A stretch of 64,000 bases of DNA from DAOUMF01 sp034408935 (GTDB lineage: Bacteria; Chloroflexota; Dehalococcoidia; SM23-28-2; RBG-16-64-32): NCBI GenBank assembly GCA_034408935.1, contig DAOUMV010000003.1, positions 186,001-250,000 of the forward strand, given 5' to 3'. The notes below the pieces were generated by a model. That model searched no databases, was not told where the DNA came from, and saw only the letters and a list, made by a program, of their open reading frames with translations. The position numbers and the translations under genes are program-made. Shown here in pieces: positions 7,443 to 15,488 of this stretch (the first letter of the stretch is position 1; each line of letters opens with the position of its first letter).

Positions 7443-8983
7443 AGCACGATCGCCCTGCTCAGAAGGTCGATAACGCCGGTTACGCGCGCCGGCACCTTCC
7501 AGTACTCCATGACGAGGGGTAGGTTTGCCTTGCAGATGGCGCAGGGTGTCGCCAGCACGTTGGCGCCCGTTTCCCGGCAGGCCTCAGCGCGTAGCCTCCC
7601 CGCCGCCATGCGCAGCGGCATGATCTCGTCGGTCAGCAGTCCCCCGCCGCCGCCGCAGCAGAACGTGTTCTCTCGGATGGCGTTGGGGGCCATCTCGATG
7701 TACCGGTTCACGGCCGAGCGGGCGACGAATCGCGGCTCCTCCAGCAGCCCGTGCGCGCGCGCCGGGTTGCACGGGTCGTGGTAGGTCACCAGAAGCTCAT
7801 CGTTCACGCTCTTGTCGATGTGGAAAGCGCCGCGCTTGATCATTTTCTGCGTCCACTCGGCGATGTGGTACGGGTAGGGCGGGTCAAACTCGTCCATCGG
7901 GCCGCTGAGCGTCTGGGTGTATATCCCGGCCCGCCAGGCGTGCCCGCACTCGCCCCACATGACGGTCTTGACGTTGAGTTCCCTCGCCGCGTCCAGGATG
8001 CGCTTGTTCACCTTGCGCATGTTGGCGAAGTCCAGGAACAGGCCGAAGTTCCCTCCCTCATCGCAGTACGTGCTGGTCGTCCAGCTTACACCTGCAGCGT
8101 AGAACAGCACGCCGTAGGCCATCTGCGTGTCTGTATTCGCGAAGTTGTCCGCCGAAGGCATCACCATCAGGACCTCAGCGCCCTTCTCGTCCACGGGCAT
8201 GGGTATCTTCTTGCCGGTCTCCTCCAGCAGTTCGTCCGCTAGGAACTCGGAGCTATCGGTCCAGGCAGCTGGCCAGATGCCCAGGTTGTTGCCCGTCTCA
8301 TACACCTTGGCGACGACCTCGGTAACGTACTTCGTTCCCACGCCGATCGTCGCCATGATCTCCCGCGCCGCCATCGTAATCTCGGCCGTATCGATTCCGT
8401 AGGGGCAGTAGACCGAGCAGCGGCGGCACTCGGAGCACTGATAGAAGTACTTGTACCAATCCCGCAGGAGGTCCTCGCTGAGCTCCTCTGCATCCACTGC
8501 CTGGCCCAGTAGGCGGCCTGCCATCGTGAAGTACCGCCGGTAGACGCGCCGTAACAGCTCGGCCCGCGCCATCGGCATGTTCTTGGGGTCGCCAGTGCCC
8601 AGGTAGAACGGGCACTTGTCCCAGCAGGCGCCGCAGCGTACGCAGGTGTCCATGAAGAGGCGCAGCCCGCGGTACCTGCTGAGAAGCTGCTTGAACTTGG
8701 CGATGGCCTTCTCCTGCCAGTTTTCCACCAACCGGCCCGGCAGGTCGATGTTGACCATGTCATCCGGCCTGGCCGCGTAGCAGACGTTCTCGGCTGAGGC
8801 GCCCTCCTTGAAGGGCGCATGGTACAGCTTCATCTGCCGCATCTTCCGGTGTGGCGCCAGCGGCGGCGAGGTGGTGGCAAGGCTGGCTCTCCCCTGCACG
8901 TGGTGCAGGGTGAGCCTATCCGGCTCCAGCGGCTCCTTCAGAGGTTCAGCGGCTTTCGGTTCTTCTGTGTTCAGCTTGTCCAT
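7439..8983 (-). CDS. dsrK: DsrK, HdrD-like catalytic subunit of the DsrMK complex
   Basis: A 514-residue cytoplasmic iron-sulfur protein. Two [4Fe-4S] ferredoxin motifs (C114/117/120/124 and C183/186/189/193) are followed by two cysteine-rich CCG-type domains. The second contains the CCGGGG motif (442-447), which holds the special [4Fe-4S] cluster that reduces disulfides in HdrD. DsrK is thought to reduce the trisulfide of DsrC using electrons from DsrM. Its start overlaps the end of dsrM by 13 bases and its end overlaps the dihaem gene. All expected cysteine motifs appear intact. Confidence 0.94.
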   Translation of the reverse strand: MDKLNTEEPKAAEPLKEPLEPDRLTLHHVQGRASLATTSPPLAPHRKMRQMKLYHAPFKEGASAENVCYAARPDDMVNIDLPGRLVENWQEKAIAKFKQLLSRYRGLRLFMDTCVRCGACWDKCPFYLGTGDPKNMPMARAELLRRVYRRYFTMAGRLLGQAVDAEELSEDLLRDWYKYFYQCSECRRCSVYCPYGIDTAEITMAAREIMATIGVGTKYVTEVVAKVYETGNNLGIWPAAWTDSSEFLADELLEETGKKIPMPVDEKGAEVLMVMPSADNFANTDTQMAYGVLFYAAGVSWTTSTYCDEGGNFGLFLDFANMRKVNKRILDAARELNVKTVMWGECGHAWRAGIYTQTLSGPMDEFDPPYPYHIAEWTQKMIKRGAFHIDKSVNDELLVTYHDPCNPARAHGLLEEPRFVARSAVNRYIEMAPNAIRENTFCCGGGGGLLTDEIMPLRMAAGRLRAEACRETGANVLATPCAICKANLPLVMEYWKVPARVTGVIDLLSRAIVL

Positions 8984-9690
8984 GGCACCTTCGAATCCCA
9001 GGGATTGACTTGGGGTACGGTGCGCGGGTTGTTCCGCGAACTCCTGGTTGGGCTGAAGAACACGCCGGGGGCGTGCATGAGCTTACTGAACGGGAAGTAG
9101 GCAATGAGCGCGCTCACCAGCAGAATGTGGGCCAGGAAATACGAGCCCGTGGGTGGGCTCACCGGATCGAGGGTCAGCAGGCCGAGGATGAACGCCTTCA
9201 CGTCCACCATGGAGGTCCGTTCGGCGTAGCGCATTATGAGCCCCGTCCCGGCGATGCCGCCCAGAAGCGCCAGCACGAAGTAGTCCGATAGGATCGATAC
9301 GTAGATGACGGGCCGGAGCACGAGCCGCCTTGCCAACAGGTAGAGGATGGGTAGCAGGAACAGGTAGCCGGCCCATACACCGGGCGTCTGCATGCTCATG
9401 ACCCAATCAGGGACTGGGTACAGGAAGTATCGCAGGTGCCGGATAATGATGACGACCAGGCAGGCGTGCATGACCCAGGAGCCCAGCCACAGCAGCTTGT
9501 CCGCACGGAACAGGCTGTTGAACACTAGCACCTCGCTGAGCACGCGGAAGACGACGCCCGAATACGTCTTGGGCGCCGGCGTCGTAGGGATCTTCAGCGG
9601 CACCGGTGCCGCCGCCCACACGAAGATGCGGGCTGCGAGGCCCGCCACGAAGATGGCGGCCACCGCGTAGGCCACTGCGATTAGGATCAC
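8971..9690 (-). CDS. dsrM: DsrM, NarI-like membrane cytochrome b
   Basis: A 239-residue protein with about five membrane helices, of the respiratory nitrate reductase gamma (NarI) type; it holds two b haems and reacts with menaquinol. Histidines in helices 2 and 5 (HACLVVIIIRH; AHILLV) are plausible haem ligands. It starts at GTG 9690 with a GAGGAGG site seven bases upstream. It pairs with DsrK, to which it is translationally coupled. Confidence 0.9.
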   Translation of the reverse strand: MILIAVAYAVAAIFVAGLAARIFVWAAAPVPLKIPTTPAPKTYSGVVFRVLSEVLVFNSLFRADKLLWLGSWVMHACLVVIIIRHLRYFLYPVPDWVMSMQTPGVWAGYLFLLPILYLLARRLVLRPVIYVSILSDYFVLALLGGIAGTGLIMRYAERTSMVDVKAFILGLLTLDPVSPPTGSYFLAHILLVSALIAYFPFSKLMHAPGVFFSPTRSSRNNPRTVPQVNPWDSKVPWTS

Positions 9691-9737
9691 CAGGCGTCCT
9701 CCTCAACAACCGGGGCACGCACCTCTAGCGCGTCCCA

Positions 9738-9768
9738 AGCCGGCCGACTGGCGTCTCGCCGGCCGGCT
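9738..9768 (-). promoter_or_regulatory. stem-loop between dsrC and dsrM
   Basis: A 9-bp perfect stem (9738-9746 with 9760-9768, core GCCGGCC) with a 13-base loop lies in the 107-base gap between dsrC and dsrM, the widest gap inside the dsr operon. There is no T-run after it on the minus strand, so it is more likely an mRNA-processing or attenuation hairpin than a full terminator. It would allow dsrC to be made in excess over dsrMK, as is usual for this abundant carrier protein. Confidence 0.45.
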
Positions 9769-9797
9769 GCGGGCCCGTGTGCCCGGGTCCACCGCTC

Positions 9798-10115
9798 CTA
9801 CACGCACCCGGTAGGCTTCGGCAGTCCCGCGATCTTGCAGGCCCCCTTCGCCGGCCCCGAGGGGAACATCTCGTAGATCGTGCCCAGGTCATACCCCGTG
9901 TCCCGGCACAGCTTGCGGATCATCGGGGCGATCCCGAACTTCAGGTAGTAGTCTCGGATGTAGTTGACGACCTTCCAGTGGTCATCCGACAGGCTCTCTA
10001 CCTCCTCGTCGCCAGCCAGGACGCCGGCCACTGTTTCGCTCCACTGCTGTGGGTCCTGGATGAACCCGTCCTCGTCCACTTCTAGCTGGGTACCAGCGAA
10101 ATCCCGCATCGGCAT
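9798..10115 (-). CDS. dsrC: DsrC, sulfur carrier for sulfite reductase
   Basis: A 105-residue DsrC/TusE-family protein. Both functional cysteines are present in the flexible C-terminal arm: C93 (KGACK) and the penultimate C104 (PTGCV). This shows a true DsrC able to form the intramolecular trisulfide with sulfite-derived sulfur, not a single-cysteine TusE-like homologue. ATG 10115 follows a GGAGGTG site. It lies between dsrD and dsrM, linking the reductase (DsrAB) to DsrK. Confidence 0.97.
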   Translation of the reverse strand: MPMRDFAGTQLEVDEDGFIQDPQQWSETVAGVLAGDEEVESLSDDHWKVVNYIRDYYLKFGIAPMIRKLCRDTGYDLGTIYEMFPSGPAKGACKIAGLPKPTGCV

Positions 10116-10156
10116 ATCTGCTACACCTCCCGTATCTTGTCAGGGGCAGGCCGGGC

Positions 10157-10366
10157 CTACCCTCCCTTTCCCTTCAACGCGACGTAGGACGTCCCTATGT
10201 ACAGGAACTCTACCTTGTCCTCATTTGCCAGATCGTTGACTGCCTGGTCCACCTCCCGCTTCGCCACCCCAATCTTGTTCGCGATTTCCCGGTTCTTCGC
10301 CTTGGAGACAGTCCCCAGGTACTCCAGAACCTTCTCCTTGAGCTCTTCGCTGGCTGGTTCAGGCAT
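10157..10366 (-). CDS. dsrD: DsrD, winged-helix activator of DsrAB
   Basis: A 69-residue winged-helix protein immediately after dsrB, ending in the basic/glycine tail VALKGKGG typical of DsrD. DsrD has been shown to stimulate DsrAB activity. Its presence is commonly used as a marker that the Dsr pathway runs in the reductive direction, although exceptions are known. A GGGAGGTG site precedes ATG 10366. The helix pattern EIANKIG followed by REVDQAVNDL fits the winged-helix core. Confidence 0.9.
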   Translation of the reverse strand: MPEPASEELKEKVLEYLGTVSKAKNREIANKIGVAKREVDQAVNDLANEDKVEFLYIGTSYVALKGKGG

Positions 10367-10380
10367 GAGGATTCACCTCC

Positions 10381-11451
10381 CTACCATTTGAACTGAGTGC
10401 TCGTTCGGAAGGTCGTGAACGCATAGGTGAAGTCGTCGATGTGCTTGTTTGTGAACTCGATCCCTGTCAGGCGGAAGAACCTCTCCCAGCCCACGCGCTC
10501 GATCCACTCGCTCACACGCTCGCCCTCGCGTGCGTGTGAGGCGTACACTTCAACGATGTTCTTGATCGCCGCGACAACCTCAGGCCAGCGCGGCGGGTTG
10601 TTCGGTATATAGGGAATCGCCAGGCGCGAGAACATGGGCGGCATACGCGCATTGGATACCTTCCCGCCGACGAAGACCGCCACCCCGTCGAACTCGGCGT
10701 CGGCTATGGGCAGCGCCGGGCAGACCGTGAAGCAGTTGCCACAGTACATGCACCGCTCTTCGTTGATGGTGACGCTCTTCTCCTTGGGGTTCGGCCTGAT
10801 CGCCAGCGTGGGGCAAGAGGCGATTAAGGTCGGCACCTCACAGATCTTGGACACACGGTCGTGCTGGATCTTCGGCGGAAGGCGGTGCACGCCGACGAGG
10901 GCGATGTCCGAGCAGTGGACGGCGCCGCACATGTTCAGGCAGCACGCCAGAGAGATGCGCGTCTTGCCCGGCAGCCTCTTCTCCGAGAAGTACGGCGCCA
11001 GTTCATCCATGATGCACTTGACCAACCCTGAGGCGTCGGTTGCCGAGCTGTGGCAGTGTACCCAGCCCTGGGTGTGGACGATGTTGCTCAGGCCCGAGCC
11101 CGTCCCGCCGATGAGGTAACCTTCCTTCTCCAGCTCTTTCTGGAGCGGCTCCAACTGCGCTTTGTCGCTCACCAGGAATTCCACGTTGTTGCGGCTCGTG
11201 AAGCGCAGATGCCCCCCGCAGTACTTGTCGGCGATGTCGCAGATGTCGCGGATGAAGTCGATGCTTACCAGCCGCGGCGACGCCACCCGCACGCTGAACA
11301 GTTCAGCACCTGTCTCCGAGACGTGCTGGAGGATGCCGGGGCGCAACTGCTCGTGGTAGGCCCACTTGCCGTAGTTCTCCTTGATGATGGGGGGAATCAA
11401 TGTCTTGTAGTCAGGGGGCCCGATGTCGGTCTTGGCTCGTTCCTGTGTCAT
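10381..11451 (-). CDS. dsrB: DsrB, dissimilatory sulfite reductase beta subunit
   Basis: A 356-residue protein that forms the catalytic DsrAB heterotetramer with DsrA. The sirohaem/[4Fe-4S] region shows TSRNNVEF (85-92) and the cysteines C133, C170/171, C175 and C180 (CCLNMCGAVHC). A ferredoxin insert carries C213 and C234/237/240/244. It catalyses six-electron sulfite reduction, releasing sulfur onto DsrC. Its ATG overlaps the dsrA stop (ATGA), so the two subunits are made in equal amounts. Full family length, no truncation. Confidence 0.97.
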   Translation of the reverse strand: MTQERAKTDIGPPDYKTLIPPIIKENYGKWAYHEQLRPGILQHVSETGAELFSVRVASPRLVSIDFIRDICDIADKYCGGHLRFTSRNNVEFLVSDKAQLEPLQKELEKEGYLIGGTGSGLSNIVHTQGWVHCHSSATDASGLVKCIMDELAPYFSEKRLPGKTRISLACCLNMCGAVHCSDIALVGVHRLPPKIQHDRVSKICEVPTLIASCPTLAIRPNPKEKSVTINEERCMYCGNCFTVCPALPIADAEFDGVAVFVGGKVSNARMPPMFSRLAIPYIPNNPPRWPEVVAAIKNIVEVYASHAREGERVSEWIERVGWERFFRLTGIEFTNKHIDDFTYAFTTFRTSTQFKW

Positions 11452-12680
11452 GATGTCACGCTCCCCTCACCATTTCCGGAAGTCTCGATTCCAAGTTCGT
11501 CGTCGTACCAGAAGAAGTACGGATTGGAGCGCGGACGCATGATCATCTGGGGCACCGGAGGCAGGTCCACCGCCCGTAGGAAGTTCCCCATCCCGACCCG
11601 GGTGATGAGCTCACCTATGCGCTCCCGCATCCTTCCGTTCTCGTCCCACCAGTCCCACAACCTGGCCAGGATATCCTTGATGTTGTCGTAGGGCGGCTTG
11701 AGCTCGATGAACGGTATCAGCACCCAGGAGAGGAATGCCGACTTGAGGATGGGAGCCTTGCCGCCGATGAGGATCGTAGCGCCCCTGTCCACGCCCGGTC
11801 GCAGAGCCTTCGGCATCTCGTTGATGCAGTGCATGCAGCGCACGCAGTCTTCCACCTCAAGCTCGAGTTCCTGCTTCTGCTCGTTCCAGGCCAGGGCTTC
11901 TGTGGGGCACTTGGCGACGACCAGCTTCTGGATGTCGAAGCCGGCCTTCACGTAGCTCCTGACTTCATCCTGGTTGATCCGGATCGTGTCGCGCCACGTA
12001 CCGATAATCGGGAAGTCGGAACGGGCGACGGCCGCGACGCAGTCGTTGGCGCAGCCCGAGACCTTGATCTTGAACTTGTACGGCCACATCGGCCGGTGAA
12101 GCTCATTCTGGAAGGTCTTCGTCATCTCGTAGCATATGTCCAGGGTGTCGATGCAGGCCCACTCGCAGCGGGCGGGCCCAATGCAGGCGCTGGGCGTCCG
12201 CAGATCGGAGCCCGAGCCGCCCAGGTCAAACCCGGCCTCGCTCAGGGCGTTGAAGGTGGGCTGAAGCTGGTCCGTCGTGGTCCCCAGCAGGATGATGTCG
12301 CCGGTGGAGCCGTGGAAGTTCGTCAGGTTGCTTGTGCCGTGCTCCTCCCAGATGTCGCAGATCGTCCGCAGCGCCTTCGTCGTGTAGAACCAGCCGGTGG
12401 GCATATTGACGCGCATCGTGTGGAAGTCCCTGACCTCAGGGAACTCTTCCGGCGAATCCGAATACCGGCCGATCACGCCCCCACCGTAGCCGCGCACGCC
12501 GACGATGCCGCCGTGCTTCCAGTGGACGATCTTCTCCCTGTAGGACTTCTCGAGCTGCCTCAGGGCGTCCGCGGCGGCTGGCTTCTTGGCCGCCGCCCGC
12601 TTCATCTCCTTGACGAAGCTGGGCCACGGTCCCTTTTCCAGCTCGTCCAGTAGCGGTGTGTTGTAGTCGTCTTTACTCAA
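11448..12680 (-). CDS. dsrA: DsrA, dissimilatory sulfite reductase alpha subunit
   Basis: I place the start at TTG 12680, with an AAGGAGGAG site five bases upstream, giving 410 residues. The resulting N-terminus (SKDDYNTPLLDELEKGPWPSF) aligns with typical DsrA openings. The GTG at 12725 would add 15 odd residues and overlap dsrN. Cluster-binding cysteines C156/C162 and C200/C204 (GCANDC) are present. The ferredoxin insert has C248 (KCPTEAL) and C269/272/275 (CVRCMHC). It is the catalytic partner of DsrB in sulfite reduction. dsrN ends 19 bases upstream of the TTG. Confidence 0.96.
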   Translation of the reverse strand: MSKDDYNTPLLDELEKGPWPSFVKEMKRAAAKKPAAADALRQLEKSYREKIVHWKHGGIVGVRGYGGGVIGRYSDSPEEFPEVRDFHTMRVNMPTGWFYTTKALRTICDIWEEHGTSNLTNFHGSTGDIILLGTTTDQLQPTFNALSEAGFDLGGSGSDLRTPSACIGPARCEWACIDTLDICYEMTKTFQNELHRPMWPYKFKIKVSGCANDCVAAVARSDFPIIGTWRDTIRINQDEVRSYVKAGFDIQKLVVAKCPTEALAWNEQKQELELEVEDCVRCMHCINEMPKALRPGVDRGATILIGGKAPILKSAFLSWVLIPFIELKPPYDNIKDILARLWDWWDENGRMRERIGELITRVGMGNFLRAVDLPPVPQMIMRPRSNPYFFWYDDELGIETSGNGEGSVTS

Positions 12681-12699
12681 CTGCTCCTCCTTCCCGCAG

Positions 12700-14118
12700 C
12701 TAGGGCTGCAATGCGTCGCCGCCACAGTGGGCCGCGGGAGCGGTCGCCTTTCGCTCGGTCCCCACAGACCGAGTCGGATTCACCAACCCCTCTGCCCACG
12801 ACAGCTCGCTCAGCGCGTGCAGGTGAGTGAAACCCGCCAGCACGTTCTTGTAGACTATGCCATCCCGCTTACTTCCGATTCCGTTTCCGCGTTCCAGGGA
12901 GTAGGCCATCGCCAGGCCGTCGGTGTTCTCCACCTTGGCGTGGTGGAACTCGTGACCCCGCAGACGCTGGTCTACCCTGAGAAACGGGTTCTCACCCACG
13001 ACATGACCTGCGATGTACCCGTGTCCCTGCGGGCGTGCAGTGAAGCTTACGTCGATAGGGAGCGCGCCGACCATCTCGAACGTGCGGCCCTGCCACCGAA
13101 GCGTCCTTGCCAGGTACAGAAGCCCCGCACACTCCGCATAGACGGGCAACCCTTGATCTACGGCGGCCGCGATCTCCCCCCGCAGCTGGCCGTTCGCTTG
13201 CAGCCGCCCCGCGAAAAGCTCCGGAAACCCGCCGCCGATATAGAGCCCGGAGACGGCTGGGAGATGGGAGTTCTCCAGGGCGTTGATGTACACCAGTTCC
13301 GCGCCCGCCTGCTCCAGCGCCTCCAGGTTCTCTGGATAATAGAAGCTGAAGGCGTGGTCCCGGACCACGCCCAGCCGCACGGACGTTGACGGTCGTGGGG
13401 TGGTGTGCTCGGCGGGCGCTGTTAGTGTTGCTGCACCCTGCGCAACGCGCAGCACAGCGTCGATGTCCACGCAGGACTCCACCAGCTCGCGCGCTCTGGC
13501 CACCTTCTCCACCAGCGGTGTGGCCTCGCCTTCGGGCACCAGCCCCAGGTGCCGTTCGGCTATCGTCACTCGCTGGGCCTTTGGCAGACAGCCGAGCACA
13601 GGGATCTGACAGTACCGTTTGATGGCGTGCACCAGCATCGACTCGTGGCGGCCGCCAGCAACGTTGTTGAGGATGACGCCGGCGATGTCGAGCTCCGGCT
13701 CAAACCGCTGGTACCCGCTGACAAGCGCAGCCACGCTCCGCGTCATACGGGTAGCGTTCACCACCAGGACGATCGGGGCAGCGAGTAGGCGTGCCAGTTG
13801 CGCGGTGCTGCCGCTCCCGGCTAGGTCCAACCCGTCGTAGAGCCCGTGGCTTCCCTCGATGACAGCCAGGTTCGCCCCGGCAGACGATCGGTGGAAGGAC
13901 CCGAGCAGAGCCTGCCGGCTCATCATGACGAGATCTAGGTTCCGGCAGGGGCGTCCGGCTGCGGCCGAGAGCCAGCTCGGATCGATGTAATCGGGCCCCT
14001 TCTTGAAGGGTTGCGTTACCAGTCCGCGCCCGGCCAGCGCCGCGCACAGCCCGACGCAAACGGTAGTCTTACCGGAGCGCCCCTGTGGGGCCGCGATGAC
14101 GACCCGGGGGACTGCCAC
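12700..14118 (-). CDS. dsrN: DsrN, cobyrinate a,c-diamide synthase-like sirohaem amidase
   Basis: A CbiA/CobB-type glutamine amidotransferase, 472 residues from GTG 14118, which has an AGGAG site and lies 2 bases after the ferredoxin stop. The N-terminal P-loop (APQGRSGKTT) and dethiobiotin-synthetase-like fold activate the carboxylate. The C-terminal class I amidotransferase domain has the catalytic Cys in AECAGLLYL. In dsr operons this protein (DsrN) amidates sirohaem to the sirohaem-amide used by DsrAB. No other cobalamin gene lies nearby, which favours DsrN over a true B12 enzyme. Confidence 0.9.
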   Translation of the reverse strand: MAVPRVVIAAPQGRSGKTTVCVGLCAALAGRGLVTQPFKKGPDYIDPSWLSAAAGRPCRNLDLVMMSRQALLGSFHRSSAGANLAVIEGSHGLYDGLDLAGSGSTAQLARLLAAPIVLVVNATRMTRSVAALVSGYQRFEPELDIAGVILNNVAGGRHESMLVHAIKRYCQIPVLGCLPKAQRVTIAERHLGLVPEGEATPLVEKVARARELVESCVDIDAVLRVAQGAATLTAPAEHTTPRPSTSVRLGVVRDHAFSFYYPENLEALEQAGAELVYINALENSHLPAVSGLYIGGGFPELFAGRLQANGQLRGEIAAAVDQGLPVYAECAGLLYLARTLRWQGRTFEMVGALPIDVSFTARPQGHGYIAGHVVGENPFLRVDQRLRGHEFHHAKVENTDGLAMAYSLERGNGIGSKRDGIVYKNVLAGFTHLHALSELSWAEGLVNPTRSVGTERKATAPAAHCGGDALQP

Positions 14119-14120
14119 GA

Positions 14121-14357
14121 TTAGATCTCCTGGACCGTGATTGACTCTGAGGGGCACACCGAGACGCAGGCCATGCAACCGGTGCACTCAGCGGCGTCAC
14201 CGCTCACAATGGCCACCTTCTCGGGGTCCTCCGCCGTCTCTGGCGCTGGGATGTCGCCTGGTCTGGCGTCCAGCGATAGGATTTCGACCGGACAGTTCTC
14301 AGCGCAGTCGCCGCATCCCTCGCACGTCTCCAGATTGATCGTGACTATGTATGCCAT
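14121..14357 (-). CDS. 2[4Fe-4S] ferredoxin, first gene of the dsr operon
   Basis: A 78-residue ferredoxin starting at ATG 14357 with a GGGAGGAAG site. Two clusters are visible: CEGCGDCAENCP and CTGCMACVSVCP, separated by a ~27-residue insert rich in Pro/Asp/Glu. It is probably an electron donor or carrier for DsrAB or for maturation of its cofactor. It is separated from dsrN by two bases. Confidence 0.9.
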   Translation of the reverse strand: MAYIVTINLETCEGCGDCAENCPVEILSLDARPGDIPAPETAEDPEKVAIVSGDAAECTGCMACVSVCPSESITVQEI

Positions 14358-14834
14358 TAGCCGCTTCCTCCCTCTTGGCCGTTCCCCATGCCCCGACTGC
14401 GGCCGAACGACAAGCAAACGCGCAGGCCGGCGCTGCCATCGGGGCTCATCTTGCTACCTCTGTCCTGTGTGCGAATGTGCATCCTACACCGTGACTGCCA
14501 TGACGTTCACCGGCCTCCCGACTCGTATCGTAGCGCCGACTCAGCGTCCCGCAAGCCCAGACGGATACCCTTTGCGGTGAACCGTACGGAAGCCTCACCG
14601 ATAGGCCCACGCACTATCGAGTTTCGAGGCTCCAAGCGCAGGAGGGAATCCGCGAGGGTGACTAGCGCTGTTGAGAGCACTATCTACGCCGCCTAGGTGA
14701 CACTACCTACGGGGATTTCTCTGCGCCGTGAAGCTGGGGGTAGCTTCATGCCCTTCCGGAAGCCGAGTTCCTTGACACCTCCCATCGCCGCCGAAGGCAG
14801 GAGCAGAAAGGCATTGCCCCTGCACCTGTGGAAG
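14358..14834 (-). promoter_or_regulatory. upstream region of the dsr operon, no gene
   Basis: This 477-base gap lies between the response-regulator stop and the ferredoxin start, so it must carry the promoter for the ~14-kb dsr operon and the end of the two-component unit. I see no convincing coding frame, no sigma-70 promoter clearly placed for the minus strand and no TTGTGA-N6-TCACAA palindrome like that at 17641. The sequence is mixed and without long repeats. Confidence 0.4.
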
Positions 14835-15488
14835 CTACGCTGCCTCAACAACCCCAGTGCGCATCGCATACCGGATGAGTTCCATGCGGTTGTGAATCCC
14901 GAGCTTTGACGCGATGTTGGCCCTGTGGCACATCACCGTACGCTTGCTCAGGTATAGAAGATCGGCGATTTGCCGGCTCGTGTACCCCTCGACCACCAGC
15001 TTGAGTACCTCTTGCTCCCGATCAGTAAGGAGACTCCTGTCATCATCAGGTACTGCGCTGGGTCCTTGTCGGCAATATGAAAGGACCGTTTGGGCAACAC
15101 GGGGCGGCAACCAGCAATCGCCCTTGTGAACCGTGCGGATGGCCTCCACTAGCTCCCCGCCCACGGACCGCTTCAGCACGTATCCCGAAGCGCCTGCCTG
15201 CAGGACTGGCAGGACGTACCGCTCGTTGTCGTGCTGGCTGAGCACCAGCACCCGCACCTCCGGGAAATCGCGAGCTAATCGCTTGGTTGCCTGCAGTCCG
15301 TCCATCCCCGGCATGGATATGTCCATCACTACGACGTTCGGCGAACACGTCCGCGTCTGGTTGATCGCTTCTCGGCCGTCAGCCGCCTCGCCCACCACCT
15401 CGATATCTTGGTTGAGGGACAGCATCGCGCGTAGCCCCTCGCGCACAATCCCATGGTCGTCCACGAGCAGCACCCGTACCTTATCCAT
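14835..15488 (-). CDS. NarL/FixJ-family response regulator
   Basis: A 217-residue two-domain regulator. The receiver domain (1-~120) has the acidic pair D10/D11, the phospho-acceptor D56 (VVVMDISMPGMDG) and a conserved Lys in YVLKRS. The C-terminal LuxR-type helix-turn-helix (~150-215) carries LTDREQEVLKLV and SKRTVMCHRANI. Its start overlaps the sensor-kinase end by 8 bases, so they form a cognate pair. It lies between the dsr and apr/qmo operons and transcribes toward dsr, so these are the obvious candidate targets. Confidence 0.95.
   Translation of the reverse strand: MDKVRVLLVDDHGIVREGLRAMLSLNQDIEVVGEAADGREAINQTRTCSPNVVVMDISMPGMDGLQATKRLARDFPEVRVLVLSQHDNERYVLPVLQAGASGYVLKRSVGGELVEAIRTVHKGDCWLPPRVAQTVLSYCRQGPSAVPDDDRSLLTDREQEVLKLVVEGYTSRQIADLLYLSKRTVMCHRANIASKLGIHNRMELIRYAMRTGVVEAA

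Noticed and set aside
12681..12725. GTG 12725 as the dsrA start
   Set aside because: It would overlap dsrN and add residues not found in DsrA; TTG 12680 has a far better ribosome-binding site.
4825..14357. dsrO, dsrP or dsrEFH genes
   Set aside because: Searched by eye for a periplasmic FeS protein, an NrfD-like membrane protein and three small DsrE/F/H proteins; none is present in the window.
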